Assembly: GCF_012641265.1 (NCBI RefSeq)
Contig: NZ_JABAHZ010000003.1
Coordinates: 124,001-188,000, forward strand
Direction of reading: 5' to 3'
DNA length: 64,000 bases
Origin: Chitinophaga eiseniae
GTDB taxonomy: Bacteria > Bacteroidota > Bacteroidia > Chitinophagales > Chitinophagaceae
The stretch's first letter is position 1, and every line of letters begins with the position of its first letter. Shown piece by piece: positions 18,101 through 28,033 of this stretch. A model generated the notes under the pieces. That model saw only the letters and a program-made list of their open reading frames with translations, was not told the origin of the DNA and did not search any database. The translations under genes and the position numbers were made by a program.

Positions 18101-18121
18101 GGCGCTGTTGGTAACAGCGCC
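18101..18121. terminator. bidirectional terminator hairpin
   Basis: Nine-base G/C-rich arms (18101-18109 and 18113-18121) enclose a three-base loop. A-rich sequence precedes and CTCTTTTT follows. It lies between the convergent FecR-domain and TIM-barrel genes. Confidence 0.72.
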
Positions 18122-18128
18122 GCTCTTT

Positions 18129-19160
18129 TTATATCGTTGCTCCTACTTTCAAGAGCAGCTCTTTCGTTTTCCGGATACCTTCTTCTTCTGTTAATTTCTC
18201 GCCTTCATACTCAATGCCTATAAAGCCGGTAAATCCTGCATTTTTCACAATAGGCAAGATGCGTTTATAGTCGATCGTCGTTTCGTTGCCTGCTGCATCG
18301 AAGTCGTAGGTTTTAGCGCTTACCCCTTTTGCAAAAGGAATCAGTTCCTGTACTCCCTGGTAACGGTCGTATTCTTCCAGGCAGGTGGTTTTAGCCCAGG
18401 CTTCGGGGGTATTGTTTTCAGGTTTACTTCTCTTGATACAGAAATTACCCAGATCGGGCAGCGTGCCGCAGTTGGGCATATTTACGGTTTTCATGATGCC
18501 GCTCAGCCATTTACCATTCGAAGAGTTACCGCCATGGTTTTCCACAATTACGTTGATATCGTGTTCTTTTCCGAAAGTGGCCAGTTTAGCGAGTGATTCC
18601 GCCGCTCTTTTGGCTACTTCCGCCGGATCGCCTTCCCCGGCTGCATTTACCCGGATAGCGTGGCAACCCAGGAATTTGGCGGCTTCCACCCATTTGTAGT
18701 GATTTTCCACGGCCTGTAATCTTTTCTTTACATCTTCATCGCCCATCTCTCCTTCTCCATCGCACATAATGAGCACACTGCGTACGCCGAGGTCGTCGGC
18801 TCGCTTTTTCATTTCGGTGAGGTAGGCCTGGTCTTTGGCTTTGTCTTTGAAAAATTGGTTTACATATTCAATGCCCTGGATACCGAATTCATTTTTTGCG
18901 CGGGAAGCAAAATCGAGGTGGTTCATCTTTCCGGCAAACAATGCTTTATGGAATGACCATTCTGCCAGGGAAATTTTGAAGAATAATTCTTTGGCGGCAG
19001 CGGTAGCATCATCGCCCCTGGCGGCGGTGCTGTCTTTATCTTTTTTGTCAGTGGATTTTCCTTCATTGCAGGCTGCCAGTACAGCGGGTAACATGCCCAG
19101 CCCCATGGTGTATAACCCCATTTGACGCAGGAATTCCCGACGGTTGTTTAGATTACGCAT
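18129..19160 (-). CDS. Tat-exported sugar phosphate isomerase/epimerase family TIM-barrel protein
   Basis: The N-terminus carries a twin-arginine signal (NRREFLRQMG) and a lipobox-like LAAC near residue 31, so the folded protein is exported and perhaps lipid-anchored. After a low-complexity charged linker (about 33-52), an AP-endonuclease-2/xylose-isomerase-like barrel follows, with GIQGIEYVN, AIRVNAAG, VIVENHGG, LPDLGNF and FIGIEYEGE. The acidic and histidine residues in ENHGG and IGIEYEGE fit the metal site of this family. The substrate is unknown; exported members occur widely in Bacteroidota and are thought to act on sugars or sugar acids. It appears monocistronic. Confidence 0.88.
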   Translation of the reverse strand: MRNLNNRREFLRQMGLYTMGLGMLPAVLAACNEGKSTDKKDKDSTAARGDDATAAAKELFFKISLAEWSFHKALFAGKMNHLDFASRAKNEFGIQGIEYVNQFFKDKAKDQAYLTEMKKRADDLGVRSVLIMCDGEGEMGDEDVKKRLQAVENHYKWVEAAKFLGCHAIRVNAAGEGDPAEVAKRAAESLAKLATFGKEHDINVIVENHGGNSSNGKWLSGIMKTVNMPNCGTLPDLGNFCIKRSKPENNTPEAWAKTTCLEEYDRYQGVQELIPFAKGVSAKTYDFDAAGNETTIDYKRILPIVKNAGFTGFIGIEYEGEKLTEEEGIRKTKELLLKVGATI

Positions 19161-19244
19161 ATACGTGGGTTTTAAAATTAACAGAACTAAAATATTGTTT
19201 TACGGGAGGGAAAACAAGTTTAAACAAATAAATTTTAAGGATCC

Positions 19245-20135
19245 CTACTTAAAAGGTATCCGGGCAGGAAGATCATAAGTGGCCGCCATGCTGGCAGCTG
19301 CGGCCTGTAAGGCCTCGTTATAGGCGGCGGGCACGGAGCTGTGCTGCGCAAACAACTGCTGGTACCAGGTTTTGTAGGAAGGATAGTACTGTGCAATAGC
19401 TTGAAGCATCAGCGGCTTGCTGTCGGCCTCCTTCTCTCCCCATAGGCTGAGGGAGGCAGGAAATACATACCGGGCGCCATGGTCTTTAAAGGCAGCGTAC
19501 ATGCGTGACAGTTGCTCGGGCCGGTCGGTAATAAACGGTAACAGCGGCATGAGGCTTACCCCCGTCATAAAACCGGTGTTGGCACATACCTGCAGGGCCT
19601 GTAGCCGTTCTTCCGGGGCGGGAGCTCCCGGCTCAAATTGTTTACCCATTACCGGGTCGATGGTACTGAAAGAGAAAGTAATGAACGCCTTATGAGCGTA
19701 TGATTGCATTTCAGGGGGTAAAACGGCGTTTTCGTTGATGCGGTGGAGTAGGTCAAGGTCGCGTACTACGAGGGGCGATTTGGTGATGATATGTACCGGG
19801 AACCGGTATTCCAGCAGCAACTCCAGGATCTGCCTGGTCAGCATTTCTTTTTCCTCTATGGGCAGGTAAGGATCGGTAGCGGACGACAGTACTACAATGC
19901 CCTGTTGGTGTTTAGCTGCCCTGGCAGCCAGTTGCCGGCGAAGGATTGGGATCGCATTTTCCTTCACCGACAATTTTTCTGCCATGTTGATGCCGTATTT
20001 GCTACCGCGGATATAACAGTACAGGCAGTTGAAGGCACAACCGCTGTAGGGATTGATGGTATAATCATCCAGGAACCAGGGATCCCGTTTCTTTGTTTTG
20101 TTCAGTAGTGACGTTACAGTAATATACCTGGGCAT
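19245..20135 (-). CDS. SplB-like radical SAM protein
   Basis: The 4Fe-4S motif CAFNCLYCY (CxxxCxxC, residues about 33-40) marks a radical SAM enzyme. The context NPYSGCAFNCLYCYIRG and the later VLSSATDPYLPIEEK and HIITKSPLVVRDLDLL match the SplB/Rv2578c-like group related to spore photoproduct lyase. The real substrate of these non-sporulating relatives is not known; DNA repair is only inferred by resemblance. The 296-residue length is normal. It is on the minus strand, downstream of a terminator that isolates it from the susD-susC-protease operon. Confidence 0.87.
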   Translation of the reverse strand: MPRYITVTSLLNKTKKRDPWFLDDYTINPYSGCAFNCLYCYIRGSKYGINMAEKLSVKENAIPILRRQLAARAAKHQQGIVVLSSATDPYLPIEEKEMLTRQILELLLEYRFPVHIITKSPLVVRDLDLLHRINENAVLPPEMQSYAHKAFITFSFSTIDPVMGKQFEPGAPAPEERLQALQVCANTGFMTGVSLMPLLPFITDRPEQLSRMYAAFKDHGARYVFPASLSLWGEKEADSKPLMLQAIAQYYPSYKTWYQQLFAQHSSVPAAYNEALQAAAASMAATYDLPARIPFK

Positions 20136-20163
20136 ATTGGCAGTTCTGTTACCTAAAGGTCGT

Positions 20164-20206
20164 AAAAAAGCAGGCCATCTTCACGTGTAAGATGGCCTGC
20201 TTTTTT
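20164..20206 (-). terminator. terminator of the metalloprotease-susC-susD operon
   Basis: Perfect 18-base arms (20164-20181 and 20189-20206) surround a seven-base loop, and the arms end in six A/T bases on both sides. It is placed 17 bases after the susD stop codon. It can work in both directions. Confidence 0.8.
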
Positions 20207-20222
20207 ATCTTTAAGCCCATTG

Positions 20223-21557
20223 CTACTCTTTCAGCAACGGATTATTCGCTAACGCCTCCAATGGAATCTGGATGGTATAGCGGGGATCACCTGCTTTCAG
20301 GGTATATATTTTCCCCTTTAGTTTGTGTACCAGCTCCGGCTGGGAAGTTCTGCGCAGGTCGAACCAGCGATGCCCCTCAAAAGCCAGTTCACGGGCCCTT
20401 TCATCGTATATTTCGTTGAGCAGGTCTTTGCCCGTTAAGGCAGCTATACGTGCTTGTTCTGTAGCGAAGAATGCCGGCGTGAGGCGATGTTGTTTCAATT
20501 GGTTCAGGTAAGTGCGGGCCACGTCTGGCTGATTTAGTTGGGCCGCTGCTTCTGCGGCAGTGAGATAGATTTCTCCTACGCGGAAAGACTGGCGATAGCT
20601 ATTATTATCACTGATCTTCTTAATAATGTTATTTCCTTTACTATCTTTTCCATAGTATAGCTGCAGGCGCAAATCGCCGGTAGCATTGTACAGGGAAAAC
20701 AGTTTATCAGAAACAATCATAGCCCGGGAGGTACCGGTATTATAAATCAGTTCCCGGGCCTGTATGGTTTCAATCGCATTATACAGGGTAGGCAACACCG
20801 TACTGGTATTAAAATCAATCAGGGTATTTTTCTGGCCCATCACCGCTTTAGCCGCTGTCAGTGCCTTCTCCCACTGGTGGGTATACAGGTACACACGGGC
20901 TGCCATAGCTTGTCCGACTACCTTGCTGAATTTATACGATTGCGCTGTGGGATAATTATCTACATTCATCAGCGACATCCCTTTGTCCAGATCAGCAAAT
21001 ACCTGGTTGTACACTTCTTTCACGGTATTCCTGCGGGATACCTTTTCCACATCTACTGCCGTCACCACCGGTACAGCTTTATCGGTAGCAGCCGTTGCTT
21101 CATTGTACGCATTCCCATAAAGGTTTACCAGGTTGAAATGTACGTAGGCCCGCATCAGGTAGGCTTCACCTATCAACTGGTCTTTTTCTTCATCTGTTCC
21201 ACCAGTAGCGGCAGGAACGGCCGCTATGATATGATTGGCGTAGAAAATCTGCTGGTATTTTGATCTCCAATTGTAGGTATTGCCCGTTGAAGAACCGTTT
21301 TCATCCCAGGTGAAGCTATTAAAGACCTGGTTCACATCTCCACTGCTGGATTCATTTACCCGGATCTCATCTCCGCGATAAGCAGCCAGTCCTTTGTCCT
21401 GGTCTGACAGCGCATAACCGGCATCCAGTTCTTTACGGAAATCTTCTACGGTGGTAGGAATAACCTTTCCTACCGGCACAATATCCAGGTATTTTTTGCA
21501 GGAGGGTAATATGGCCATCGCTACTACTACCCCCGTGGTATATATGATTTTACGCAT
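20223..21557 (-). CDS. SusD/RagB family lipoprotein of the metalloprotease locus
   Basis: The start ATG gives a signal peptide with lipobox ILPSC (cysteine at about 20), then CKKYLDIVPVGKVIPTTVEDFRK, the usual N-terminal SusD_3-type text. TPR-like helices follow, with EAYLMRAYVHFNLVNLYG, and the C-terminal GEIYLTAAEAAAQLNQ and FEGHRWFDLRRTSQPEL motifs. Length is 444 residues. It lies 14 bases after its SusC partner and is the last gene of the operon. With the protease upstream, the likely ligand is a peptide or glycopeptide; this is inference from context. Confidence 0.92.
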   Translation of the reverse strand: MRKIIYTTGVVVAMAILPSCKKYLDIVPVGKVIPTTVEDFRKELDAGYALSDQDKGLAAYRGDEIRVNESSSGDVNQVFNSFTWDENGSSTGNTYNWRSKYQQIFYANHIIAAVPAATGGTDEEKDQLIGEAYLMRAYVHFNLVNLYGNAYNEATAATDKAVPVVTAVDVEKVSRRNTVKEVYNQVFADLDKGMSLMNVDNYPTAQSYKFSKVVGQAMAARVYLYTHQWEKALTAAKAVMGQKNTLIDFNTSTVLPTLYNAIETIQARELIYNTGTSRAMIVSDKLFSLYNATGDLRLQLYYGKDSKGNNIIKKISDNNSYRQSFRVGEIYLTAAEAAAQLNQPDVARTYLNQLKQHRLTPAFFATEQARIAALTGKDLLNEIYDERARELAFEGHRWFDLRRTSQPELVHKLKGKIYTLKAGDPRYTIQIPLEALANNPLLKE

Positions 21558-21571
21558 GTTGTTATCAAATT

Positions 21572-24500
21572 TTAGAAAGTGGCGTTAAGACCGATGGTGA
21601 ATGTTTTAGGAACAGGCTGTGCATACATATTACCCATTGTTTCGGGGTCAAGATATCCATCATAGTTTTTAGCAAACACAAATGGATTGCGGGCCTCCGC
21701 TGTTATCTTTAAGCCTTTCATCCGGATCCTGTTTCCAATTTCATCCGGCAAACGGTAACCCAATGTAATGTTGCGCACTCTTACATAGCCGCCATCTCTT
21801 ACCCACAATCCAAGGCTGTTATATTGATATGTCTTATCTGCCAACCAATTGCCAAGTAGCTTCAATTCTTCCGGTGTGGTGGCATCGTTGCCAAACAGGG
21901 CAGGATATTTACCATGAGGATTAGCCGGCGTCCAGCGATCCAGGATAGCCGTACTGGTATTGGTACCACGGTTATACACAAACGGACTATAAGGCGGCTG
22001 TATCTGCACTTTTTGTCCGAGGTTAAACATCAAACCAATAGACAGGTCAAATTGCTTATAGGTAAAGTTATTATTGAAACCACCTGTATACAGGGGATCG
22101 CTGGTTCCCATATTGGTGAACAGGTTACGTTGCTGTTCGTTGGTGAGGTTGCTATAGGGGAACAATCCTCCCAGGTCAGGATCACCCGCAAAATCGTCCT
22201 GCAGCTGCAGCAGCTCCGATAAGGATGTTGTCTTTCCCTGGTAATTCACCATGATCATACCATGCTCATTGATACCCGCATAAGGCAGCCCCCAGATCGT
22301 TCCAATGGCCGCGCCTTCCCGGGAAGGGAAGTAAGCGTTATCCGGCAGGGTTTCCCGCAGTACAGTATTTTTGTTATAGGAGAAGTTGAAATCAGTACTC
22401 CAACGGAAATCTTTGCGGGTAATGTTACGGGTACTGATACTTACTTCCACCCCTTTATTCTCAATTTCGGCCCAGTTTACATTCAGTGTCTGGAAACCGG
22501 TTTCCAGTGGTAAGGCTAAGGCATTGATCAGATCTTTACCATGACGCTGGTAGTAGTCGACCGTTACATTCACCCTGTTTTTCAACACGGCAAAATCAAC
22601 TCCGATATTTTTATTGATCGTCTTTTCCCATCTGAGCTTGGCATTGGGAGGGGTACCTACTTTAATCGTCTGTATAGGATTACCCGGCAGGATGGCTACA
22701 TTTTCATAAGTACCTATTACGAAAGGAGACGTGCTTTTGTCCACATTACCCTGTAAACCATAAGAAGCCCTTACATTCAACATATCCAGGAAGCGTACGT
22801 TTTTCATAAACGGCTCTTCCATTACCCGCCACAATCCGCTCACCGACCATAACGGCAGGTATTTGTATTTAGGATCTACCCCAAATAAATCAGAGCCATC
22901 AAAACGGATGCTGGCGCCCAGGGTGTAGCGGTTATTCAACGTATAGCTACCCGTACCAAAGAAAGAAACAAAGGCATTCTCGGTATAAGTGTTCCTGTCT
23001 TTATACAGCGAATGTATTTCATTATCATTCGCATACTTTGGTGGCTGTGTAGTTAATGTTTTTGGATCATATCCATAGCCCACTTTGGTAATGCCCTTGT
23101 CTTTAATTCTTCTCAGCTCGTTGCCTGCCATGAAATTGAAATCATGTTTTTTGTTCAGGTTAAAACTGTATTCAGCCAGTGTTTTCAGCGTATACTGCTG
23201 CATGTTCTGCTGACCGTTGCTGATCATACCTCCTTTAGGCAGGTAAGTTACTCTTTCATTGGTAACCGGATCGCGACGGGTTTTCTGATCTGCCAGCTGC
23301 CGGATATAGTAAGTATTTTCCAATGCAATCTGTTCTGAACTGGTATTCTCTGACTGTATACCCAATTGTGAGCTGATATGCAGGCGGGGAATGATTTCGT
23401 AATCCAGTTTAAAATTGGTGTTTACAGCTTGCGTTTTGATGCTATTGCTGGTATTTGCTCTTTCTTCCAACACATTGAAATCCAGTATGCCCACATCGCC
23501 TACCACGTTGCGGTCATATACATATTTCCCGTTTTCATCCTCCGCCCGTGTGTAAGGATTCGCTACCCTGGCATAACTCGTAGGATTGGTATTGCCGGAA
23601 CTATTCGTCAGGTAGGAAGACTGGGTACGCTGATTGGCAAAAATACCCGCAGAAAACTTCAGTTTATCTGACAGGTCGTAGTCTGTTTTCAGGGTGATGT
23701 TATACCGTTGTGCACCGGTACCAATGGTAGCACCTTTTTCATCGTAATAACCACCACTGAAATAGTAGGCCGACTTATCACCGCCACCGGATACACTTAC
23801 GCTGTGTTCCTGTGTAAACGCGCTGCGGAACAGCAGGTCATTCCAGTTGGTATTAATACCACGGAGGGCATTTATTTCATTCCGCGCATTTGCATCAATA
23901 CCTTCGAACCCTTTAGCCGACAAGTCTTCCGGCGTAACGCCGTATTTGCTGAGGATGCGGGATACTTCTCCATTATCCGGCAGGTATTTAAAGTCGGAAG
24001 TAAAGAGATCCAGTTCCAGGTTTACCTTCTGATGGCTATTCATCAGGTTCAGACGGCCCAGGTCTGGTTTTTTGGTGACGGTGAAATTGTTGCGGTAGCT
24101 CACCGTCATGTGCTCACCTTTACGACCATTTTTGGTAGTGATTACGATCACGCCATTTGCGGCGCGGGCACCATAGATAGCGGTGGCCGCTGCATCTTTC
24201 AATACGGTAATACTTTCAATATCTGCAGGACTGTAGCCGGCTATGGACGAAGTATACAGCTGATCAATGGCTTTGGCGTCTTCCAGTTTGGGCAGGTTGG
24301 TACCTTCTACCGGAAGTCCATCTATTACCCACAACGGGTCTTGTGTACCCTGCAGGGAAGAAGTACCACGGATACGGATTTTGGCCGCCTGACCGGGAGC
24401 GCCCGAAAGCGTGGTATTGGCCACACCAGACAATTGTCCCTGGAGCATTTGTTCTACACTCATTACTCCACCCATTTCAATTTTATCCATGCTGACCTTA

Positions 24501-24943
24501 TCTGTAGCACCGGTAGACTTGTTTTTACGGATGGTTTGATAACCGGTAAATACAAATTCACTCAGGTTTTTGGAGGAAGAACCCAGGGCAATTTGATAAT
24601 GATTGCTGGCCGTGATAGTGACCAGTTTAGTTTCATATCCCATGTAATTGACCGTGAGTTGTTTCACTTTCAGTGAATCTGATAACTGCAGGGTAAACTC
24701 TCCTTTTTCGTTGGTGATAGCGCCGATACTGATATTTTCAATAATATTATCCGTACCGGTGGTAGTGCCGATTGTTTTGTTGCCGGCATAGATGGAAACG
24801 CCTGGCAACGCTTCTCCGCTCGTGGCATCCACCACTTTACCCTTAATGGTACGGGGGCTGTTCTGCGCCTGTATGCCCCGTGGGAAGAGGCAAACCGCCA
24901 GTAACAGGCAGCACACTTTTACTAAGATGTTTCTTTTTCTCAT
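21572..24943 (-). CDS. SusC/RagA family TonB-linked outer membrane protein of the metalloprotease locus
   Basis: This 1123-residue channel has a signal peptide (about 1-26), a CarboxypepD_reg-like domain (TIKGKVVDATSGEALPGVSIY) with an insertion of about 20 residues before GAITNEKGEFTLQL, a plug with KIRIRGTSSLQG, PLWVIDGLPVEG and ESITVLKDAAATAIYGARAANGVIVITTK, and a long barrel ending in aromatic phenylalanine. No STN domain is present and no sigma/anti-sigma pair is adjacent. It is the middle gene, 16 bases after the metalloprotease and 14 before susD. It should import products captured by SusD using TonB energy. Confidence 0.95.
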   Translation of the reverse strand: MRKRNILVKVCCLLLAVCLFPRGIQAQNSPRTIKGKVVDATSGEALPGVSIYAGNKTIGTTTGTDNIIENISIGAITNEKGEFTLQLSDSLKVKQLTVNYMGYETKLVTITASNHYQIALGSSSKNLSEFVFTGYQTIRKNKSTGATDKVSMDKIEMGGVMSVEQMLQGQLSGVANTTLSGAPGQAAKIRIRGTSSLQGTQDPLWVIDGLPVEGTNLPKLEDAKAIDQLYTSSIAGYSPADIESITVLKDAAATAIYGARAANGVIVITTKNGRKGEHMTVSYRNNFTVTKKPDLGRLNLMNSHQKVNLELDLFTSDFKYLPDNGEVSRILSKYGVTPEDLSAKGFEGIDANARNEINALRGINTNWNDLLFRSAFTQEHSVSVSGGGDKSAYYFSGGYYDEKGATIGTGAQRYNITLKTDYDLSDKLKFSAGIFANQRTQSSYLTNSSGNTNPTSYARVANPYTRAEDENGKYVYDRNVVGDVGILDFNVLEERANTSNSIKTQAVNTNFKLDYEIIPRLHISSQLGIQSENTSSEQIALENTYYIRQLADQKTRRDPVTNERVTYLPKGGMISNGQQNMQQYTLKTLAEYSFNLNKKHDFNFMAGNELRRIKDKGITKVGYGYDPKTLTTQPPKYANDNEIHSLYKDRNTYTENAFVSFFGTGSYTLNNRYTLGASIRFDGSDLFGVDPKYKYLPLWSVSGLWRVMEEPFMKNVRFLDMLNVRASYGLQGNVDKSTSPFVIGTYENVAILPGNPIQTIKVGTPPNAKLRWEKTINKNIGVDFAVLKNRVNVTVDYYQRHGKDLINALALPLETGFQTLNVNWAEIENKGVEVSISTRNITRKDFRWSTDFNFSYNKNTVLRETLPDNAYFPSREGAAIGTIWGLPYAGINEHGMIMVNYQGKTTSLSELLQLQDDFAGDPDLGGLFPYSNLTNEQQRNLFTNMGTSDPLYTGGFNNNFTYKQFDLSIGLMFNLGQKVQIQPPYSPFVYNRGTNTSTAILDRWTPANPHGKYPALFGNDATTPEELKLLGNWLADKTYQYNSLGLWVRDGGYVRVRNITLGYRLPDEIGNRIRMKGLKITAEARNPFVFAKNYDGYLDPETMGNMYAQPVPKTFTIGLNATF

Positions 24944-24959
24944 GTAAACAGATAATAGA

Positions 24960-27584
24960 TTATTTATTATTTAAAGCCTGGTTGATCCGTATAATTAAGT
25001 CGTTGTAATGATCTGCGGTAGCTCTGTCTGCATTATGCTTTTTGCTATTCAGCAGTTGAAGTAAACGGGTCAGTTCTCCCCGTTTAGCACTTACGGCATC
25101 GGATACACGATTTACTGCGAAGTACATCATATTGCGGGAAGCGCGATCTTCCCCGGCAGGCGTTTGCAGGTTGAAAGAGCAGAATTGCTGTGCGATGGCG
25201 GGTGTTGGTGCTGGTTGTATCTTCTTCACATCGCTACGTACCACCGATTTATCAATGCTGATGATCAGCGCATCTACAAAGCCTTTCTGGCTGTTGCGCT
25301 CATAAATATCCAGTGATTGACTGCGCAGCGTTTTAGCAAAAATGCCCTGGTGCATATCGCTCATCAGGTCTGTTACGGTATAAGCAGCCTTTCCGTTGGC
25401 AGCTTCATTTTCCAGCATACGGGATAAGCGCTCATCACGGAGCAGGTCGTAGTACAGGTAAGATTGCAGGCTCTTAGCGTATACCAATGCGCCATATTCG
25501 ATATTGCCGATAGGGCTTTCCTTAATAGGGTAGCTCTTGGTATAAATATCATTTTTAAACAGCCAGTCGGGGGTATTGAATACTTCCCCGATGAGGTAAT
25601 GTACCGCTGCCTGTTGCTTTTTCTTTTCCACGTGCCGGTAGCTATCCTGTTTTTGCCCATATACAGTAGGTGTTATATAGATGCCACCCACATTGGCCAG
25701 CACGTGATAAGCGTATTGATTCCACTGGCCTATAGCGCTATTGAGCATTTTACCGGCTTCGTCGTAGTTGTCGCCTTCTTCTTTCGTCCAGGTTAATATT
25801 TGCGGTACGATGCGTTTGAGATTTTGCAAGCCGTATTGGCTGGCTTTTACGGCATCATTGCCGAGGTCTTCTATCTGGGAGCGGGGATCGATGGCATCGC
25901 GTACCTCCTGTTGCTCACCGAAGGCATACATGCGGTCATTTTCGTGTACCCGTAACTGTTTATTCAATTCCGGCAACTCTTCATGGGGCGTTTTGGCGCC
26001 AGTATAGCGGTATGCCCAGCCGATAGCGAATTTATCGTACACGCCTATTGCGGGCGTGATCTGTGTTACCTGGTCGCCAGGTTGCGCCACATAGTTAAAG
26101 CGGGCATAGTCCATGATGGAAGGTGCGGTACCGCCCATGCGGGAAGTAAAAGCCGGGGAGCGCAGGGAGTCTACATCAAATGCATAGGAGCTACCCATGT
26201 TATGCTGCAGGCCCAGGGTATGTCCTACTTCATGGCTGGATACAAAGCGGATGGCGTGTCCCATCAGCGAGTCGCTGAACTGGTTGCTGCGGGCGCGGGG
26301 ATCGATGGCTCCCGTTTGGATGCGCACCCAGGAATGCAGGGTGCTCATCACATTGTGCCACCAGATGATATCGGCTTCCAGGATTTCACCAGAGCGGGGA
26401 TCGAGTACAGAAGGTCCCATGGCATTCGCTTTGGCAGAAGCGGCGTAGGTTACGACGGAATAACGTACATCATCGCCATCAAAATCAGGATCATTTTCTG
26501 GTGCATCTTTGGCAATGATCGCATTCTTAAAGCCGGCGGCTTCGAAAGCCTGCTGCCAGTCTTCAATGCCTGCTTTAATGTAAGGACGCCATTTTGCAGG
26601 CGTACTGGGATCGATATAGTATACAATCGGTTTAGCCGGTACTACCAACTCTCCATTACGATAGCGCTGCAGATCTTCCGGTTTGGGCTCCAGGCGCCAG
26701 CGGGTAATCAGCTCCCGTTCTTCCAGCTTATGCTGTTCGTCGCTGAAATACCAGCGGGGTGTGGTAAACAGCCCTACCCTTCTGTCGGCGAAGCGCGGTG
26801 TCATTGGATGCTCGCTGAGCAATACCAGGTTGGTGGTGGTTTCTATGGAAACTTCCACACCAGTGATTTTAGCGGTCAGCTCTGATTTGGCTACAATATT
26901 TTCTTCAAACGCTTTGATGATACGAATACGGGAGAGGTCTTTTATGGGAGAGCTGCTCATGCCCAATTCATCAAATACGTTGTTGATACTGTTGTTGGAG
27001 CCATCAAATATTTTAGATACGTTGATCACCACTGCGGAAGTGTCACCGTTATATGCTTCTATTTTAAAATAATCGATGACGGAAGGGTTAAAGTTATCCG
27101 CCACAGATTGTGCAATAGCGTGATTGGCCGGTACTTCCAGGAAGGGGTGTTGTTTGCGCAGAAAGATTCTATTGAGCAAGGTATCTCTCTCAAAAGCAAT
27201 CACCATGTTGGCATAGTTCATTCCTTTGTTGACACCGGCATCATTCAGTTGTTCAGGCACTTTAGACAGCTTATTGACCACGAGCAGTTGTCGTCCGAGC
27301 AATTTTAAAGGGATCTCAAAATAATAATCTGTCTTTACGCGATGGACTTTAAATAAGCCGTCTTTAGATACTGCGTCAGCAGTGATGACTTCTTTGTAAG
27401 GCTTCAAGCCTTTTGTGTCGGGCTTCTTTTTGGCAGTAGTGTCTGCTGTTACGGCAGGTGTTTTTTTTCCGAACAGCCAGCCACTTTTCTTCTTTTGTGC
27501 AGCAACATCTGTTGATAACAAACATTGCGCAGAGAGGGCTACACATGGGATTAACCATAACAGTTTCCTGTAACTTGCGTGCAT
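24960..27584 (-). CDS. secreted zinc-dependent metalloprotease (DUF5117/DUF5118/DUF4953 type)
   Basis: The 874-residue protein has a signal peptide, a basic segment, and then the DUF5118/DUF5117 regions (about 60-320). The catalytic DUF4953 region has HEVGHTLGLQH with zinc ligands H451, H455 and H461 and catalytic E452. SIMDYARFNY downstream is a likely Met-turn. It therefore hydrolyses proteins or peptides in the periplasm or outside the cell. It is the first gene of the operon with susC and susD, so cleavage and uptake are coupled. A -7-like TAGCTTTG lies about 280 bases upstream (minus strand, 27861-27868) within a long leader. Confidence 0.92.
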   Translation of the reverse strand: MHASYRKLLWLIPCVALSAQCLLSTDVAAQKKKSGWLFGKKTPAVTADTTAKKKPDTKGLKPYKEVITADAVSKDGLFKVHRVKTDYYFEIPLKLLGRQLLVVNKLSKVPEQLNDAGVNKGMNYANMVIAFERDTLLNRIFLRKQHPFLEVPANHAIAQSVADNFNPSVIDYFKIEAYNGDTSAVVINVSKIFDGSNNSINNVFDELGMSSSPIKDLSRIRIIKAFEENIVAKSELTAKITGVEVSIETTTNLVLLSEHPMTPRFADRRVGLFTTPRWYFSDEQHKLEERELITRWRLEPKPEDLQRYRNGELVVPAKPIVYYIDPSTPAKWRPYIKAGIEDWQQAFEAAGFKNAIIAKDAPENDPDFDGDDVRYSVVTYAASAKANAMGPSVLDPRSGEILEADIIWWHNVMSTLHSWVRIQTGAIDPRARSNQFSDSLMGHAIRFVSSHEVGHTLGLQHNMGSSYAFDVDSLRSPAFTSRMGGTAPSIMDYARFNYVAQPGDQVTQITPAIGVYDKFAIGWAYRYTGAKTPHEELPELNKQLRVHENDRMYAFGEQQEVRDAIDPRSQIEDLGNDAVKASQYGLQNLKRIVPQILTWTKEEGDNYDEAGKMLNSAIGQWNQYAYHVLANVGGIYITPTVYGQKQDSYRHVEKKKQQAAVHYLIGEVFNTPDWLFKNDIYTKSYPIKESPIGNIEYGALVYAKSLQSYLYYDLLRDERLSRMLENEAANGKAAYTVTDLMSDMHQGIFAKTLRSQSLDIYERNSQKGFVDALIISIDKSVVRSDVKKIQPAPTPAIAQQFCSFNLQTPAGEDRASRNMMYFAVNRVSDAVSAKRGELTRLLQLLNSKKHNADRATADHYNDLIIRINQALNNK

Positions 27585-28033
27585 AGATGGATTGTTATTT
27601 GATGTACATTAATTACATACCGGGCAAACAGCTACCAGTCCCATTGCTGGCATCAACTGTTCCCTGCAGCGGTGGGTATACGCATGGGAAGGTCAGGGGG
27701 CAATACCCCACAGTTAAGCCCAGCAAGGGCCGGGCTACAAAGGATGACGAATGATTGTGCTACGAAGAATGGGTGTAGTTACGCTGAAGTACAGACACAG
27801 GCCATCTTTTCAAAAGCAAAACAGGTTTCCGTGTTTAACATTTTTTTAACCACGAGGGTGCAAAGCTATTGAAAACTATTAAGAGAAAAATACGTAATAG
27901 TTTTTTTTTGTGATAAGTGAATAAGTAGTTATCTATAGAACTAACGCCCATCAAGACTTTACGTAAATAATAATTTTTAAAATCTGGATGAAAGGCAAAA
28001 TAACGTGGCTTTAGCGCGATGTAGCATATCAGA
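27585..28033. other. 449-bp non-coding leader upstream of the metalloprotease operon
   Basis: No convincing ORF is present; the small frames here lack homology and codon character. A -7 match TAGCTTTG (27861-27868, minus strand) lacks a clear -33. A run of nine T residues begins at 27901 and the right half (27880-27990) is AT-rich. No terminator for the hydrolase gene at the right edge was found. The long possible leader may carry regulation of the protease operon. Confidence 0.4.

Noticed and set aside
23708..24676. 322-residue open frame opposite susC
   Set aside because: Antisense to a strongly supported SusC with plug motifs; the translation has no domain or signal and no promoter or start context.
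25983..26885. 300-residue open frame opposite the metalloprotease gene
   Set aside because: It covers the zinc-motif region in antisense and has no homology that I recognise.
27672..27872. 66-residue open frame in the leader of the metalloprotease operon
   Set aside because: No conserved start context, no family resemblance and it covers a likely promoter region.
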